Shown: one piece after another, positions 46,861-58,696 of the stretch
How the letters are laid out: each line of letters opens with the position of its first letter
Numbering within the stretch: the first letter of the stretch is position 1
Source: Earliella scabrosa
Taxonomy: Eukaryota; Basidiomycota; Agaricomycetes; Polyporales; Polyporaceae
Reading direction: 5' to 3'
DNA: 64,000 bases
Assembly (NCBI GenBank): GCA_022605405.1
Contig: JABYQQ010000004.1
Coordinates: forward strand, 1,178,001-1,242,000
Notes under the pieces: generated by a model
What the model was told of the DNA's origin: nothing
Databases searched by the model: none
The model's input: only the letters and a program-made list of their open reading frames with translations
Program-made: the position numbers and the translations under genes

Positions 46861-48433
46861 TCAGAACGCAACCTGCAACCGTAGGCGTTTTGGCAACACA
46901 GATGAATATAGGACCAGAATCGGGGCTCACCTCATTCTCCAACTTGTCCACAACCTCTGCCACGTAAAAGCTGAACTTGAAGAGGAGCACGGCGCCTTTA
47001 CTCTTGTCTGCGCATTCCCCGCAGCTACTGCCCGAATACGCCAGCATCTTCTCAATGATCCAAAGGTGCGTGGGAGTTGGTCGAGAGTTTGACGCGAAAA
47101 TCGTTTCAATGTACGACTCGTACCAACAAGGAGCGTAGGCTTTTCGGCATAGCTGATTGAACTGCTGAACCCACGAGGGCGCAATCCATTCCCGGCCTTC
47201 GGCGATGGAGCAAATCGCGGTTCTACATCGCTTCTGGTAGTCGAGCAGGCGATAGAAATGTCGAGCAGATAAGGGGATGGCATCAATGCTCGCGCACGGG
47301 GTCGTGAGCGATATGTTCACCCAGATGGATTGTTTTGCAGCAAATCGGGCAACGTCGTCTAGGCCCAGGTGACTCGCCACCGCGTAGAGAAGGACTGCAT
47401 CCTCCTGGACTAATCTGTCTTGTCGACTCCTGATAGCATGTTGGAGGAAGTGGATTGCCTTTACCACGTGGTACTTTCTGGCGGCGACGAGTGCTGCGTG
47501 CATCTCGAGCAAATCGGTACAATATGGGGTATCCAGGGGTCCGCATATGTGAAACAGGATGAGCATGATTCGACTTGTTTCCGGAACTGAGATGGAAGTG
47601 GACGTGGTAGAGGGGGACTGGGTGAGCATAGCGTAGAGGACTGGGGAGGAGTACCGCAGTAGCGTTCTGTGAACGCAGACTTGATGACCATCGCTTGTAT
47701 CCACGAACACATCTGTGTCGTCGGCACCGGCTGGATAGATGATGCGTATAGAAGCGATCGAGGATGACAGGGTGACGGAGGCATCGGATGACACGCCCGG
47801 TTCGACTAGGACACCGGGATGACCTCGAGCAGGGCAACAGAAGCCGCCTTCAGGTACGCTTGCTTGGGCAATGGCACAGTAGTGCAGGAGACGCTGATAG
47901 GGTCCGATTGGAAGGTCCTCTAGCTCGTCTGCGTACGTGCCTTCGGCCTTCTGCTCTCGAACTGCCTGGGCCGCGATGCGGGCCTCCTCCTCCAGCGACA
48001 GCAGGCATGCGATGGCATACACCCGCATGGGGGCAGCGGAGACGAACTCTCGCAGCTTCTGGCTGGCGATTTGAACCGCTTTACGACAATCGTACTTGAG
48101 AGCGGCGGCAAGTACCGCACGGACCTCCTCGAGTGAATCGAGCGATGGATGATCGAGGGGATAACAGAGGCGAAAAAGTTTGAGCAAGACGACACCGGGC
48201 TCCGAAACTGAGATGACGGGTAATCCGTCGAACTGCTCTGCGTCTCCGGGGGCAGTTGGGTGGTCCGCCGCCGCCGCTCCAGTGGGCTGCGGTAGTGCAA
48301 ACATATCGTTGAAGAAGTCGGACGCGAGGCTGAGGATGATTGTGTGTAGTTTAAAAACGATATTGTCGGACGAGCATAGAGCTACATCCGCACGATGATC
48401 GTTGAATGTGCTGTCTGTCGAGCGTTGAGCCAT
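46861..48433 (-). CDS. Double BTB/POZ-like protein, array member 5
   Basis: Starts MAQRSTDSTFNDHRADVALC at 48433. BTB 1 has IVFKLHTIILSLASDFFNDM and FALPQPTG. BTB 2 is near residue 233 (TDVFVDTSDGHQVCVHRTLL). The C-terminal region has FNQLCRKAYAPCWYESYIET and SGSSCGECADKSKGAVLLFK. The uninterrupted frame runs on to 46577, but that 85-residue extension has no counterpart in relatives. A 58-base intron (46930-46873) followed by the tiny exon VAF-stop (46872-46861) gives the expected family end, about 504 residues. Members 3, 4 and 5 are closest to each other and form a head-to-tail run. Confidence 0.84.
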
Positions 48434-49098
48434 GAGGAGAGGCGCGAGTGCGTGATGGTCGTGGTTCTGAAGGAGGGATGAAGCGTGTACTTATGGTCGA
48501 TCTACCGCAGTAGACCCGGCCCGACCTGAGAACGTGTTCAGGGCTCTACATATGTTAGTGGCGAGCCGCACATGCAGTATGACGTGACCTTGGCTCGAGG
48601 AATCGTGCGGGGGTTAGGACGCAATGTGGGTTTACAGTCCAGATACATATCTACACACGAGTCAAAGCAGTTTGGAATATAGCACGCACTAGTGTCGCAC
48701 ACCTTTATGACTTTCATTATGCTACACTGTCAATGGAGGCAGTCATACTCCATTCGACGTTTTCTTCGAGGACACCGGAACAGTGCGATTGCGCAATTGC
48801 TGTCGGGAGACTCAGGGGAGGCCCATCTGTCTTGAAGCTCAGATAATGGATGCGGGTGTTGAGAAAAGGCTGAATAGACTGAATGGTACGTGACGGTCGT
48901 GGTCAGGTTCAACGTTCCAGGTCAGTTTCCAGTTTCAACGGACCTGACACGACGCGCGCCTATTTCCTGATGATGACGCCGACTGCGCGGTGCGCCATCC
49001 TCCTCCTCGAACCATCACCTGAGACTACGCCTGGCGGTCCTGGCCTTTCTCTTCCACAAGCTAGGACTGTCTCTACACTACATCTGTCTTAGATTCTA
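48434..49098. other. Intergenic between BTB member 5 and the VPS9 gene (divergent)
   Basis: 665 bases with divergent starts on both sides. No gene is seen, and no palindromic control site stands out. Confidence 0.4.
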
Positions 49099-51870
49099 AT
49101 GGCATCGGGAGACACTGATCTGAGTGACTCTCTCCGCAAGGTAAAAATCCAAGATACACCTACACCCGAGCCAGAATCCAATCCTTGGCGAGACGCGCCT
49201 CCTGCAAGTCCGTCAAAGCGCGAACACGAGGATCCGGACTTATCGCAACTAGATGTCGAAGCGACGCAGGGTCTAGCGGCAGCACCCACGGCGGTGAGTG
49301 CGGAGAGGCCGGGAGTGAAGCCGGAGGTGCTCCTGGAGTTCGATCCATTGGCGAGTGCGGAGGAGAAGGAGGCACAACAAGCATGGGCGAGCTCTGAAGG
49401 TCATCCTCCACCACCACCTCCCCCACCACCACCGGAGAAGGACCCGGTTACCCCACCATCACAAGCTCCCTCCACCCCCAATCGCCCGTCATCTCCCATA
49501 CCTGCCTTTCCCTCCCTCGCTGCCCTCGCACGCACCTTTGCTCTTCCTCTGACCCGGGGACAGAGACCACGCTCACTCGACTCGGCTGCTGCGGTGCCTT
49601 CTCCTGCCACGCTATCCTTGTTTGCGCAGCAGCAGTCTGCGCCTCCATCGCGTCCTCCAGATGACGCTCCAAGTACGAGCACACAGCATCCAGCGAGTGG
49701 TAGTGGGCGCAGTACACCGTCAGGGAAGGGAAAGGAGCAGGAACCGCCCCAGTTCGACTTCCAGAGGTTCCTAGACCAGATGAAATTGAAGGGAGCAGAA
49801 CCCGTAGCCAAGTACCTCCGGTCGTATGTCCTCATGTCTTGAATGCTTAGGCTAGTGCTGAGGTTCCTTCAGCTTCTTGAGCAACTTCGCGAAGCGAACT
49901 TTCACCGTCAACGATCAAGTGAAGCTGATCAACGACTTTCTGAATGTACGCGTTCATTTCGTCCCTCGTCACATACAACTCATCTTGATAGTAGTTCATC
50001 GCAGTACGGATGCGCGAGAGCGAGGTTTGGGCCAACGCCTCTGAAGCCGAGTTTGACAACGCGATGGAGGGCATGGAGAAGCTGGTCATGAACAGGCTAT
50101 ACGACTTGTGAGTGGTCATCGCATCCTCCAACTACCCAGCCCTGATAGGCCCGAAGCACCTTCACGCCTCAAGTCGCTCGTGCCGTCCCTCCACGACCGG
50201 TGACGACAGATGACCTCGAACGAGATCGCGTCCTAGAGCAACGTATAGCATTGTTTGGCTGGATAGAACCCAAGCATTTAGACGTACCTGAAGGCGAAGG
50301 CAGTGAAGGATTCTTGATGTTCGCTCAGCAAGGTTCGTCCATATCCGCATCCAGTCCCCTTGGTTTCAAGACTAATCATCGCGTGATCCCCAGAGCTACT
50401 CAAGATCAACCATTACAAGGCGCCCCGCGACAAGCTCATCTGCATCCTGAACTGCTGCAAGGTCATCTTCGGTCCGCCTTGCCTTGCCTTACTCTGGAGC
50501 ATATGCTGACGAACCATCGATAGGGCTGATTCGACATCTGCATAAAGACGAGAGCGCAGATACCTTTGTCCCTATCTTGATCTACATCGTCATCAAGGCA
50601 AACCCACCACATCTACTATCGAACGTCGAGTAAGTCGCCATTTCTATCCCGATACGTGGATTGAATTGACCGTCTTCCTCCGACCCTCAGATTCATCAAT
50701 CGGTTCAGGAATCCGACCAAGCTCCAGAGCGAAGCGGGTTATTACCTCTCAAGTCTTGTATGTCCCCGTTTCGCTGATTTACGCGCCTATATGCTAATCA
50801 ATGTCGCTTGAAGATGGGTGCAGTATCGTTCATTGAGACCATGGATCATACATCACTATCCAACATCACACAAGAGGAGTTCGAGAAGTGAGTATGGTGA
50901 TTGATTGGGGAATTTCTTGAGTGACGCTCACGGCCCCCCAAGGAATGTCGAGGACGCGATCCAATCACTCCCGAGCACTGGAACTCAAACACCAGAACGA
51001 GGTTCAACACCCGGACCCGACCGCGCGGCCACACCTTCTCTCCCGTCTAATACGTCAATATCTCACGTCGGCGAAGAATCCGCACAACCACTCTCGTTAC
51101 CGGCACCGGCATCTACTCTTGGAGAGGACGCGCGACGGCTTTTGCAGAAGACTGGCGATACCATCTCGAAGCCGTTGAGTGCCATCAGCCGAATATTCAA
51201 CGAAGTTCTGGACGGTGCCGAAGACACGCTATCCTACCTCCCGGGACCATTCGCGCCTCTAGAGCTGGGTCGCGAGCAGCAGCAGCAACAGCTATACGAG
51301 CAGGACGGGCACAGCGTGTCCTCATATCCCCAAGGCTACCCACATACGCCCGGCGGTCCCTCGGAGCAGGGCGCGTACCAGCCTCCACTACAGACTCCGT
51401 ACAAGCCACGCGTCCGAAGAGGCTCGCCGCAGCCGTCCATCCGCTCCGCGTCGTCTGCGCAGTTCTCGAACCTTCCGCCCGTGGGCATAGAGGACACACC
51501 GACGCGATACCGCGCGCAGAGCCTCGGGCCATACACGAACCAGCCGCTCGCGATGGGCCCGTCGCAGCCGCACCTCGGCGGCGGGAGTGGTATGCTGCAG
51601 TCGCCGCACCCGCGCGTGCAGGCGCTGGGCGGGCTCGGGGTGGAGGGGACGCCGCATGTGTCGCGGACGCCGACGCCGCATCTGGACTTGGCGGGGCTGC
51701 AGGACGAGATCGACCGGGCGCACGAGAAGGCGGCTGTTGCGGCGCGGGAGACGTTGAGGCAGATCTTCCCGACGACGGACGTGGAGGTCGTTGAGTGGGT
51801 GCTGGAGGCGAACGATGGGGATTTGGGCAAGAGCATCGAGGCGCTGTTGGAGATGAGTAGTGGGACGTAG
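49099..51870 (+). CDS. VPS9-domain Rab GEF with C-terminal CUE-like domain (Vps9-like)
   Basis: Starts [20 protein letters not shown]. The N-terminal 240 residues are disordered and include a ten-Pro run. Then the helical bundle [20 protein letters not shown] and [18 protein letters not shown], and after an intron [20 protein letters not shown]. The VPS9 core follows in several exons: [20 protein letters not shown], then [31 protein letters not shown] and [21 protein letters not shown] long Pro/Gly/Gln linker leads to a C-terminal CUE-like helix set ([38 protein letters not shown]). The family activates Rab5/Vps21 in early endosome and vacuole sorting, and CUE binds ubiquitin. Introns at 49824-49872 and 49946-49994 are clear. 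At least four more are needed up to 50890. It is the only non-BTB gene within the array. Confidence 0.9.
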
Positions 51871-52222
51871 CGCGTTGCAGGGGGGTGTGCCGGTCTTTTT
51901 GTTGGATGGTACTTGCTCTCTCGTTTCGATCACGCCGATGTAGAGGTGACTGCAGTTGAATTCCAGTATATTGCGGAAGTTGACTTGTGCAGAGGTAAGC
52001 GTTCCAGATCACCATCGCAAGTCACGATCATTTACTGACTACGATAGGGTGGAGATAACTCAGTGAGCGCGGGGAAGTCATCTCGTGAGAGATGCGTTGG
52101 CCTGATCAAGCCCGATTTCTGCGCCCTCTTTACGCGTGTGCTGCGGTAAACACTCCTCACCAGGTACATAACGTTCACGCCCCGCCCCTGCCTTCTTTCC
52201 CATCGCACTCCCGTCGATAGCC
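51871..52222. other. Intergenic, no gene supported
   Basis: 3' flank of the VPS9 gene and 5' flank of BTB member 6. Confidence 0.4.
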
Positions 52223-54025
52223 ATGTCCAGCCCGCCTGTGGATCCGACTGCCAATCCACAGCCTCGTATTGCTCCTCCTCCTTTCGACAAGTCGATCGCA
52301 GACATCGTTCTCCGAACCTCCGATCTCGTAGACTTCCATGTCTTCAGCCAGATCCTCATCGCCGCCTCGCCGTTCTTCGAAGGGATGTTCGAGGTCCCTC
52401 AACCCGCCTCCGAGCAACAAGAGCTCAAAGACGGTCGCCCAATCATCCATGTCAGCGAGGACAGCTCGACGCTGGAGACCCTACTCCGGATCTGTTATCC
52501 AATCAACAAGCCGAAGAAGCGTACGGTTGAGCAGATCGAGCCTGCTTTACGTGCGGCCATGAAGTACGAGATGGAGTTTCCGACGGCCGTACTCAAGGCG
52601 GACTTGCAGGTGGCGGCTCCCGAATCCCCCACGCTCGTGTGGGCTGCTGCATGTCGCCTCGGCTTGGAGGACATAGCTCGTGCGGCTGCGCAAGGTCTCT
52701 GCAAAAGGGGTGGGTGGTTCCGGTTCAACCAGTGGAGGTCTCTCTGACCAGCGACCCCCCGCGATACGTCTATCAGCCGGTGTACTTAGTTACGCGTCCG
52801 CCTACTCGAGGGCAATAAACGAGGAACCCAAAAAAAAAAAAACACCAGTGGAGGGCGCCGGAGTTCGAGGTACTTGGAGAAATGGAGGGTCTCACTGCCG
52901 GGCAGTGTTACCGGCTCCGTCGGTATTACCTCCTCGAAGGAAAAGTCGACCCCGATTTTCTATTTCTTACTCCCCCACCTCCAACCACCCCATCTCATGC
53001 CGTCCATGCACACGAACGGTTGGAAGCAATCACCGCTTTCCGGGATTCACTGCACACCATACCCCACGCAGATATCGCCCTCCGCTCTTTTGACAATGTC
53101 CAATTCGATGTCCATCGCACGGTGTTGTGCAGTGCATCGTCATCTTTATTGGACCAGTCTGTGACGGTAGAACACCACTCTGACCGTCGTGGTGAGCCAC
53201 GGGCGGGTTCCCTGCCGGTCCTCCCTTTGAACATGGACGGCGCTACATTGACTTCTTTTCTCCGGTTCTGCTACCAAGACCCGCTGAAGACTCCATTCAC
53301 CCTAGAATTCGCCGACATCGCTACCATCCTCATGGCTATCGAACCGCATGGTCTGACAATGCTACGAGATCAACTCATGCTGTACTGGCGTGCACTTGCG
53401 AAGGATGCCCCCTTGCGGGCCTACTACCTCGCTGTCCAAGCCGGGCATATCATCTGTGCGAGGGAAGCCGCACGATATATTCTCGAGGCAGGCCAACGTC
53501 TTGATGACGTCTACGTACCCGAGATGGAGAGCACACCTGGTCTGTCGTACTACCGCCTGTTGACATATTGGGAGTCGTGTCAGAAGATCGCGAAGAAGCG
53601 CTTTGATGAAACTCTGAAATCGCTCAGCATGCCAGTCGAGCAAACCGTCAAGGTGGACCCTGCGCCACCCAGAGCGCACGCTTGGGGGGCCGGAGTATCG
53701 AGTACAGTTGCAAAACCTTCCCCTCCTTCGGAGCCAACGTGGATCCGACGTTACGTTGCACGGTCTATCGAGGCCATCGACTGCCAGCCACTCGTCGCGT
53801 TCCATACTCTTGGCGACCTTTTTACTCAAGCCACCGAGCAGTCCGACGATACTCCCGTCTGGTGCGAACAGTGCCAGGTGATTGCGAAAGACCTCATCAA
53901 GGCCGATGCCGGTTATAGACATCTAGTGGCAGCGGTCGATGCAGTGAGTCCCCCGCTCGCCCTCAGCTTGCCCTACATCTTCGGATGCTGACCCTTATGG
54001 CATAAAGGTAGAGCTTCAATTCTGA
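52223..54025 (+). CDS. Double BTB/POZ-like gene, array member 6, interrupted by a retroposed insert
   Basis: The first part (52223-52737) starts MSSPPVDPTANPQPRIAPPP and holds BTB 1 (VDFHVFSQILIAASPFFEGM) and LVWAAACRLGLEDIARAAAQ. At 52738 a 106-base insert breaks the frame, and the first open frame stops 10 bases into it. The second part resumes after the right-hand duplication with PEFEVLGEMEGLTAGQCYRL, which aligns with member 8 (LDFSVLGEMPDINAGDYFRI), then BTB 2 and VYVPEMESTPGLSYYRLLTY. The end has VWCEQCQVIAKDLIKADAGY. The last intron is 53944-54007, followed by VELQF-stop. Removing 52738-52853 restores one frame exactly, with GT at the left and AG at the right. The gene is therefore either a recent null allele or carries a newly gained intron. 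Confidence 0.78.
52738..52843 (+). mobile_element. Poly(A)-tailed retroposed insert with 10-bp target duplication
   Basis: The insert is flanked by ACCAGTGGAG at 52728-52737 and 52844-52853. It ends with 13 A and one C. AATAAA (52814-52819) lies 10 bases before the tail, as in the 3' end of a polyadenylated transcript. No coding part is left. It could be a strongly 5'-truncated LINE, a SINE or a piece of processed mRNA placed by a LINE machinery. I find no source copy elsewhere in the window. Confidence 0.85.
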
Positions 54026-54447
54026 TTCGGAAGCTGAAATATCGTTTCAGGATGGTTGAGACGGAAAAACCGATCGTGTCACTGGTTGTGCGCTGTGCAG
54101 CATGTATATAGCTCGACTGGATCCGTTCTGTAATGAATGAGTCACCCTGACCGTGTGGCACGTCGTCCAAGTCCGACACAGGTCGGATTGCAGACTTGTA
54201 AGTTATCTCGTTCGCTCATGACCGTCGAGGAATCTCATTTTGGCCAAGAGTGCAGGTGGTGATCTGCGCAGACTCGCAGACTCAGCGCAATGCCCCTTAA
54301 CGCAGTATGCATGCAAGGTGCTTCGACCTCGTTGTTTCGCTCAGGCGCGCTGCGGTAGGCAGCCAGACACCTAAGATGCTGTCCATGACCCCTTGTCTCT
54401 CCCTTCACCGTCCTAGCATCACCAGTGTACCCCGCCTCATATCGAAG

Positions 54448-56072
54448 ATGTCCACCTCTCCGACCAGCGTCCAACCTCTGTTCCGTACGGCGCCCGCCCC
54501 TTTCGACAAGGCTAACGCAGACGTCATCCTACATACCGCCGACGGTGTGGCCTTCCGCGTTTTCAGCCAGATCCTCATGACCGCGTCCTCGTTCTTCCAA
54601 AAGATACTCGACGCTTCTCAACGTCTCAGCACACCGACTGTACGTGTCACGGAAGACAGCAAGACAATCGAGATTCTGCTCCGCATATGCTATCCCATCA
54701 ATCAAGCCGAAGTGCGGACGCTGGAGGAGGTCGAGCCCGCACTGCGCGCGGCGATGAAGTTTGAAATGGAACTCCCTATCACGATACTCACCAAGAGGCT
54801 GGAGAAGCTGGTGAGCAAGTCCCCCGTCGAGGTGTGGGCCGCCGCATGTCGCCTTCGTTTGGAGTCTGTCGCTGGCCGTGCGGCTGAGAGACTGGGCCGG
54901 ATGAAATGGGAGTTCAAGGAGGGCGAAACATTGCATGGCGTCAATGCAGGAGATTACTACCGCCTCCGCGAGTACCTCCGCCTACAGCGCAAGGTTCCCC
55001 CAGGGTACACTTTCCTCGACTCGTCTTGTCCCGCTCGAGCGCACGCGCCAGCTATTTCGTCGCCTACCACCGAATCCCTTCTGGAGGCACCCCACCCGGA
55101 CATGATTTGCCAGTCCTCCGATGGCGTTGCGTTCCGGGTACACAAATCCGCTCTGACGCTTGCGTCGCCCATTCTACGGGAGATAGTCGGACACCTCAAG
55201 GCGACGGCGACGGGAGAGCTCGATATGCCTGTGCTTCGCATGGAAGAGTCGAGCGCAACGCTGTCTAATCTACTCCGTCTTTGCTATCCCAGCTTGTCGT
55301 GCGACGTCGTCTACCCGGCCGATCCACCCGCGTTCATGTCGCTTCTCGCCTCCCTCGAGAAGTATCGCATGCAGTGTCCGCTCACCTCTATGTGCTCTGC
55401 ATGGCAGGCTGTCGCCGCCACGGATGCTCTGCGAGCCTATTGCGTCGCTGTCTGCGCCGGCAAAGAGGACTGCGCGAAACAGGCCGCGCGTTGTGCGCTG
55501 GATCAGGAGCTCGAAGGGGTATATGTTCCGGAGATGGAGGACATTCCTGCGCTCGCATACCACCGTCTCCTGACGTATTACGACGCGTGTCGTCGTGTTG
55601 CGCGGGAAAGCTTGGCGGATGTTGTCAAATCTCTGACAGTCGAGTCGTCCAGTGCACTCGCAGGGACATCCAAACCTCGGGCCCTCGATTCCGCCACTCG
55701 ACGCCCTACCGTAGCCGGGACTATACTCACTTCGAACGAACCGGTACTAGAAGAAGTCGCTTCTACAAACGATGAGAGGGGTTGGGTTAGGCTCTACGTC
55801 GAGGAGCTGTCGGACAAGGTGCAATCTCGACCGGGGTGGATGGGACCAGCGATTGGCGAGCTCTTCATGAAGGCGACCAACGCGGAAGAAGGCGTGTGGT
55901 GCTCTCGTTGCCAGACCATCGCCACCAACCTCATCTTAGTCCACGAGGGGATGCAAAATTACAGAAGAGCTCTCGATGAGGTGAGTCGTCGTCCCCATAA
56001 AACCGAGGATGTGGAGTTAAATCTTGTCGATCGCCATCTGCCCAGGTCGTCCTCGAGGTGCAGCGTCTGTGA
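54448..56072 (+). CDS. Double BTB/POZ-like protein, array member 7
   Basis: Start at 54448, MSTSPTSVQPLFRTAPAPFD; an upstream in-frame Met at 54307 has no domain support. BTB 1 (VAFRVFSQILMTASSFFQKI) is followed by MELPITILTKRLEKLVSKSP and GDYYRLREYLRLQRKV. BTB 2 begins near residue 215 (HPDMICQSSDGVAFRVHKSA). The C-terminal part has VYVPEMEDIPALAYHRLLTY and the C-x-x-C segment GVWCSRCQTIATNLILVHEG. A 65-base intron (55981-56045) leads to the last exon VVLEVQRL-stop (56046-56072). About 519 residues. It belongs with members 6 and 8, lying head-to-tail with them. Confidence 0.85.
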
Positions 56073-56336
56073 GGAGCATTGAAGGACAATGATCCTGCGC
56101 CATGCTCGTTTGTTCGGTTGTATTGACGTCCTCCGGATTGCATGAGGTATCAAACGTCGTGCTTTGACTGACATAATAAGTTGTAATGGTAGGCGCATGT
56201 ATCCGGCCTACCGTAAGCACATCATCATAATTGGCGCCTCCACTCTGCCGCATGGATTACATGTGGCAGGTTCATCTCATTCGTTCTGCACCGCAGCTCC
56301 GTCCAGCACACTCATCCTTGTCCATATCACATACAG

Positions 56337-58023
56337 ATGGATCCGTCCGTACCAAGCCCTCTTCGCTCAGATGGTCCATTTCCATTCAACAAACCGAACA
56401 CAGACATCATATTACGCACCTCCGATCACGTCGACTTCCATGTTTTCAGCCAGATCCTCATCGCTGCCTCTCCGTTCTTCGAAGGACTCTTCGAAGTACC
56501 ACAGCCTCCCCCCGACCAGCAGCAGCTGAAGTACGGAAAGCCGATCGTAGAGGTCAGCGAAGATAGCCTTGCCCTGGAGGCTCTCTTGCGACTGTGCTAT
56601 CCTATCAACAAACCGAAGTGCCGTCCCCTCAATGTCACCGTCGCCGCGCTTCGTGCATCGATGAAGTACGAGATGGAGATGCCAATCACGGTACTCACCA
56701 AAGAGCTCGAGGACAACGCTGTCGACTTCCCGCTGGAAGTATGGGCAGCGGCTGCTCAACTTCGCCTTGAATCCCTTGCGGAGCATGCCGCCTACCACCT
56801 CGTTCGTTTCAAGCACGAGCTGGACTTCTCCGTGTTGGGTGAGATGCCTGACATCAACGCCGGAGACTACTTCCGCATACGCCAATACTACCACTGGAGA
56901 GCTCCATCCCCCGGGTTTCGGTTTCTAACCCCACCTGACTCCGAGTCACAAGCCCCCACCCCTCGGCCTTTCCAAACCTCAGAGATAACCATCCCATCTC
57001 AGTCTCTCCCCGAGCTCCCCGGAAATCCTGCTCCTGATCTGATTTGTCGCGCGCGAGACGGTAGAGAGCTTCACGCTCATCAGCTTCCTCTGTCCTTGGC
57101 CTCACTGTATGTTAGGCAGCTCATTAATTCCAACGACCAGCTATCGACACCGTCAGACTTGCCGTCCTCGCAGTCGCGACAGCTTCCCGTTGTCGAATTC
57201 GACGCGCACAGCACCACACTACACACACTACTCATGATCTGCTATCGAGCTCCCCCATCCCATATCCTTTATCCCGATAATCCATCCACGTTCATGGCGC
57301 TACTTGACGCAGCGGACAAGTACCAAATGGATGCAGCGCAACGCCTGATACGCGCCGAATGGTCAACCGTTGCGAAGTCAAAGCCCCTCGCCGCGTTTTG
57401 CGCTGCCATTCACAGCTCCCGCACCGATTGCGCTCATGAAGCCGCCAAAATCCTTCTACGGCATCCAGTCAACGACGTCTACATTCCAGAATTGGAGACT
57501 ATCCCTGCTCTCCCCTACCACCGGCTCCTATGCTATCACCAGGAATGCGTCCAAATCGCAGAGGGGAAGCTGAAGGAGCTCGCGAAGAGCGTAGATACGA
57601 GTCCAACAGCCGATCGCATGCCAAAGGCTTCGTCTGCGACGGCTGCCCCCGAACCTCTCGCGCTGCCTCAGGAGTCCGAGCCGAAGAACGCAACACCGCA
57701 GAAAACGAAGAAAAAGACGGCGCGCACCAGTAAATCCTGGGCCAGAAAATATGTGGAAGGGTTGTCGTCTGCTCTTGCCCTTCATGGTCCTGCTGTACCT
57801 ATCACAGCGACAGCAAAGGAGATCCTAGTTGCCGCGACGAGAGGGGCAGAGGAGAATGTGTGGTGTGAGCGGTGCCAGCCTTTGGCGGTAAACATTCTAG
57901 AGGTCCACGATCGTCTACGGAACCTTGAGGTATCTTTGGACCAGGTGAGTCTCCCCGAGCTAATCGCCGTATGAGAACTCATGCTCACAATTACTACGTA
58001 TGTAGGTAGTGCTGACGTTGTAA
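56337..58023 (+). CDS. Double BTB/POZ-like protein, array member 8
   Basis: Starts MDPSVPSPLRSDGPFPFNKP. BTB 1 has VDFHVFSQILIAASPFFEGL and FEVPQPPP. BTB 2 begins near residue 231 (APDLICRARDGRELHAHQLP). The C-terminal half carries VYIPELETIPALPYHRLLCY, a Lys-rich linker (PQKTKKKTARTSKSWARKYV) and NVWCERCQPLAVNILEVHDR. A 61-base intron (57945-58005) precedes the last exon VVLTL-stop (58006-58023). Without splicing the frame would end VSLPELIAV at 57974. About 541 residues. The intact protein serves as the template that shows what was lost in member 6 and in the relic at 58.3 kb. Confidence 0.86.
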
Positions 58024-58330
58024 CGCATCATTTGGTTCACGACAGTTTGAGGTCACGCTATATCTTCTGCGCTTCGGAAAATGCTGGTTGTTGTACTACC
58101 TATCGTACCTCATCGTGCACGACAGTAGTAGAGAACTTCAGAGAAGGCTATCGACTAAAACCATGTCGGATGAGACTGCCTCGCGTAGTCGTACACACAC
58201 CAGGCATTTACATAACCGATGCGAATACCATGAGACATGCTATCGTCCATGCTGGGAGTCTCGAGAACTTGAACCTCATCCCCAGCCATGTGAGACACGG
58301 GGTCATCACTCGCGATGTATTGCCCTCGGA
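58024..58330. other. Spacer before the BTB relic
   Basis: No gene is recognised. It may hold decayed 5' sequence of the relic. Confidence 0.35.
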
Positions 58331-58334
58331 GCGG

Positions 58335-58520
58335 CATCTTCTCCCTTTGACTCCAGACATCCTTCTACGCACCTCCGACCAGGTCGACTTCCACTCAGAT
58401 CCTCATCGCCGCGTCCCCATTTTGAAGGGATATTTGACGTCCCCAGCCACATCAAGATCAACAGGAGCTGAAGTTCGGACAGTCGATCGTGCACGTCGCC
58501 GAGGATATGTACTGCCAGTG
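58335..58520 (+). pseudogene. Decayed fragment of a BTB gene (first BTB domain)
   Basis: DNA similarity to member 8 runs from TPDILLRTSDQVDFH through the stretch encoding ILIA-SPxFEGIFDVP and on to AEVRTVDRARRRG in a shifted frame. The codons for VFSQ after DFH are deleted and at least two further frame changes occur. Nothing equivalent to the rest of the gene is present. It is a remnant of a twelfth copy between members 8 and 9. Confidence 0.8.
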
Positions 58521-58696
58521 CCACAGGACTTGCTAGGACTTGTCGGAGAGTGGTACAACAGCCCTTGCAGATGAAGCGCCCAACCCTCTCTCTCTCTCTC
58601 TTCGTCTCTCACGTCCATCATTTCAAGTATCTGTATCATCCCTCCCATCGTCCTCCATCTAATTCTCTCAATTGCATAACGCGCAATCGAGATCAA

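Noticed and set aside
49408..49437. Ten-proline codon run as a separate repeat element
   Set aside because: It is in frame inside the disordered N-terminus of the VPS9 gene and is ordinary for that class.
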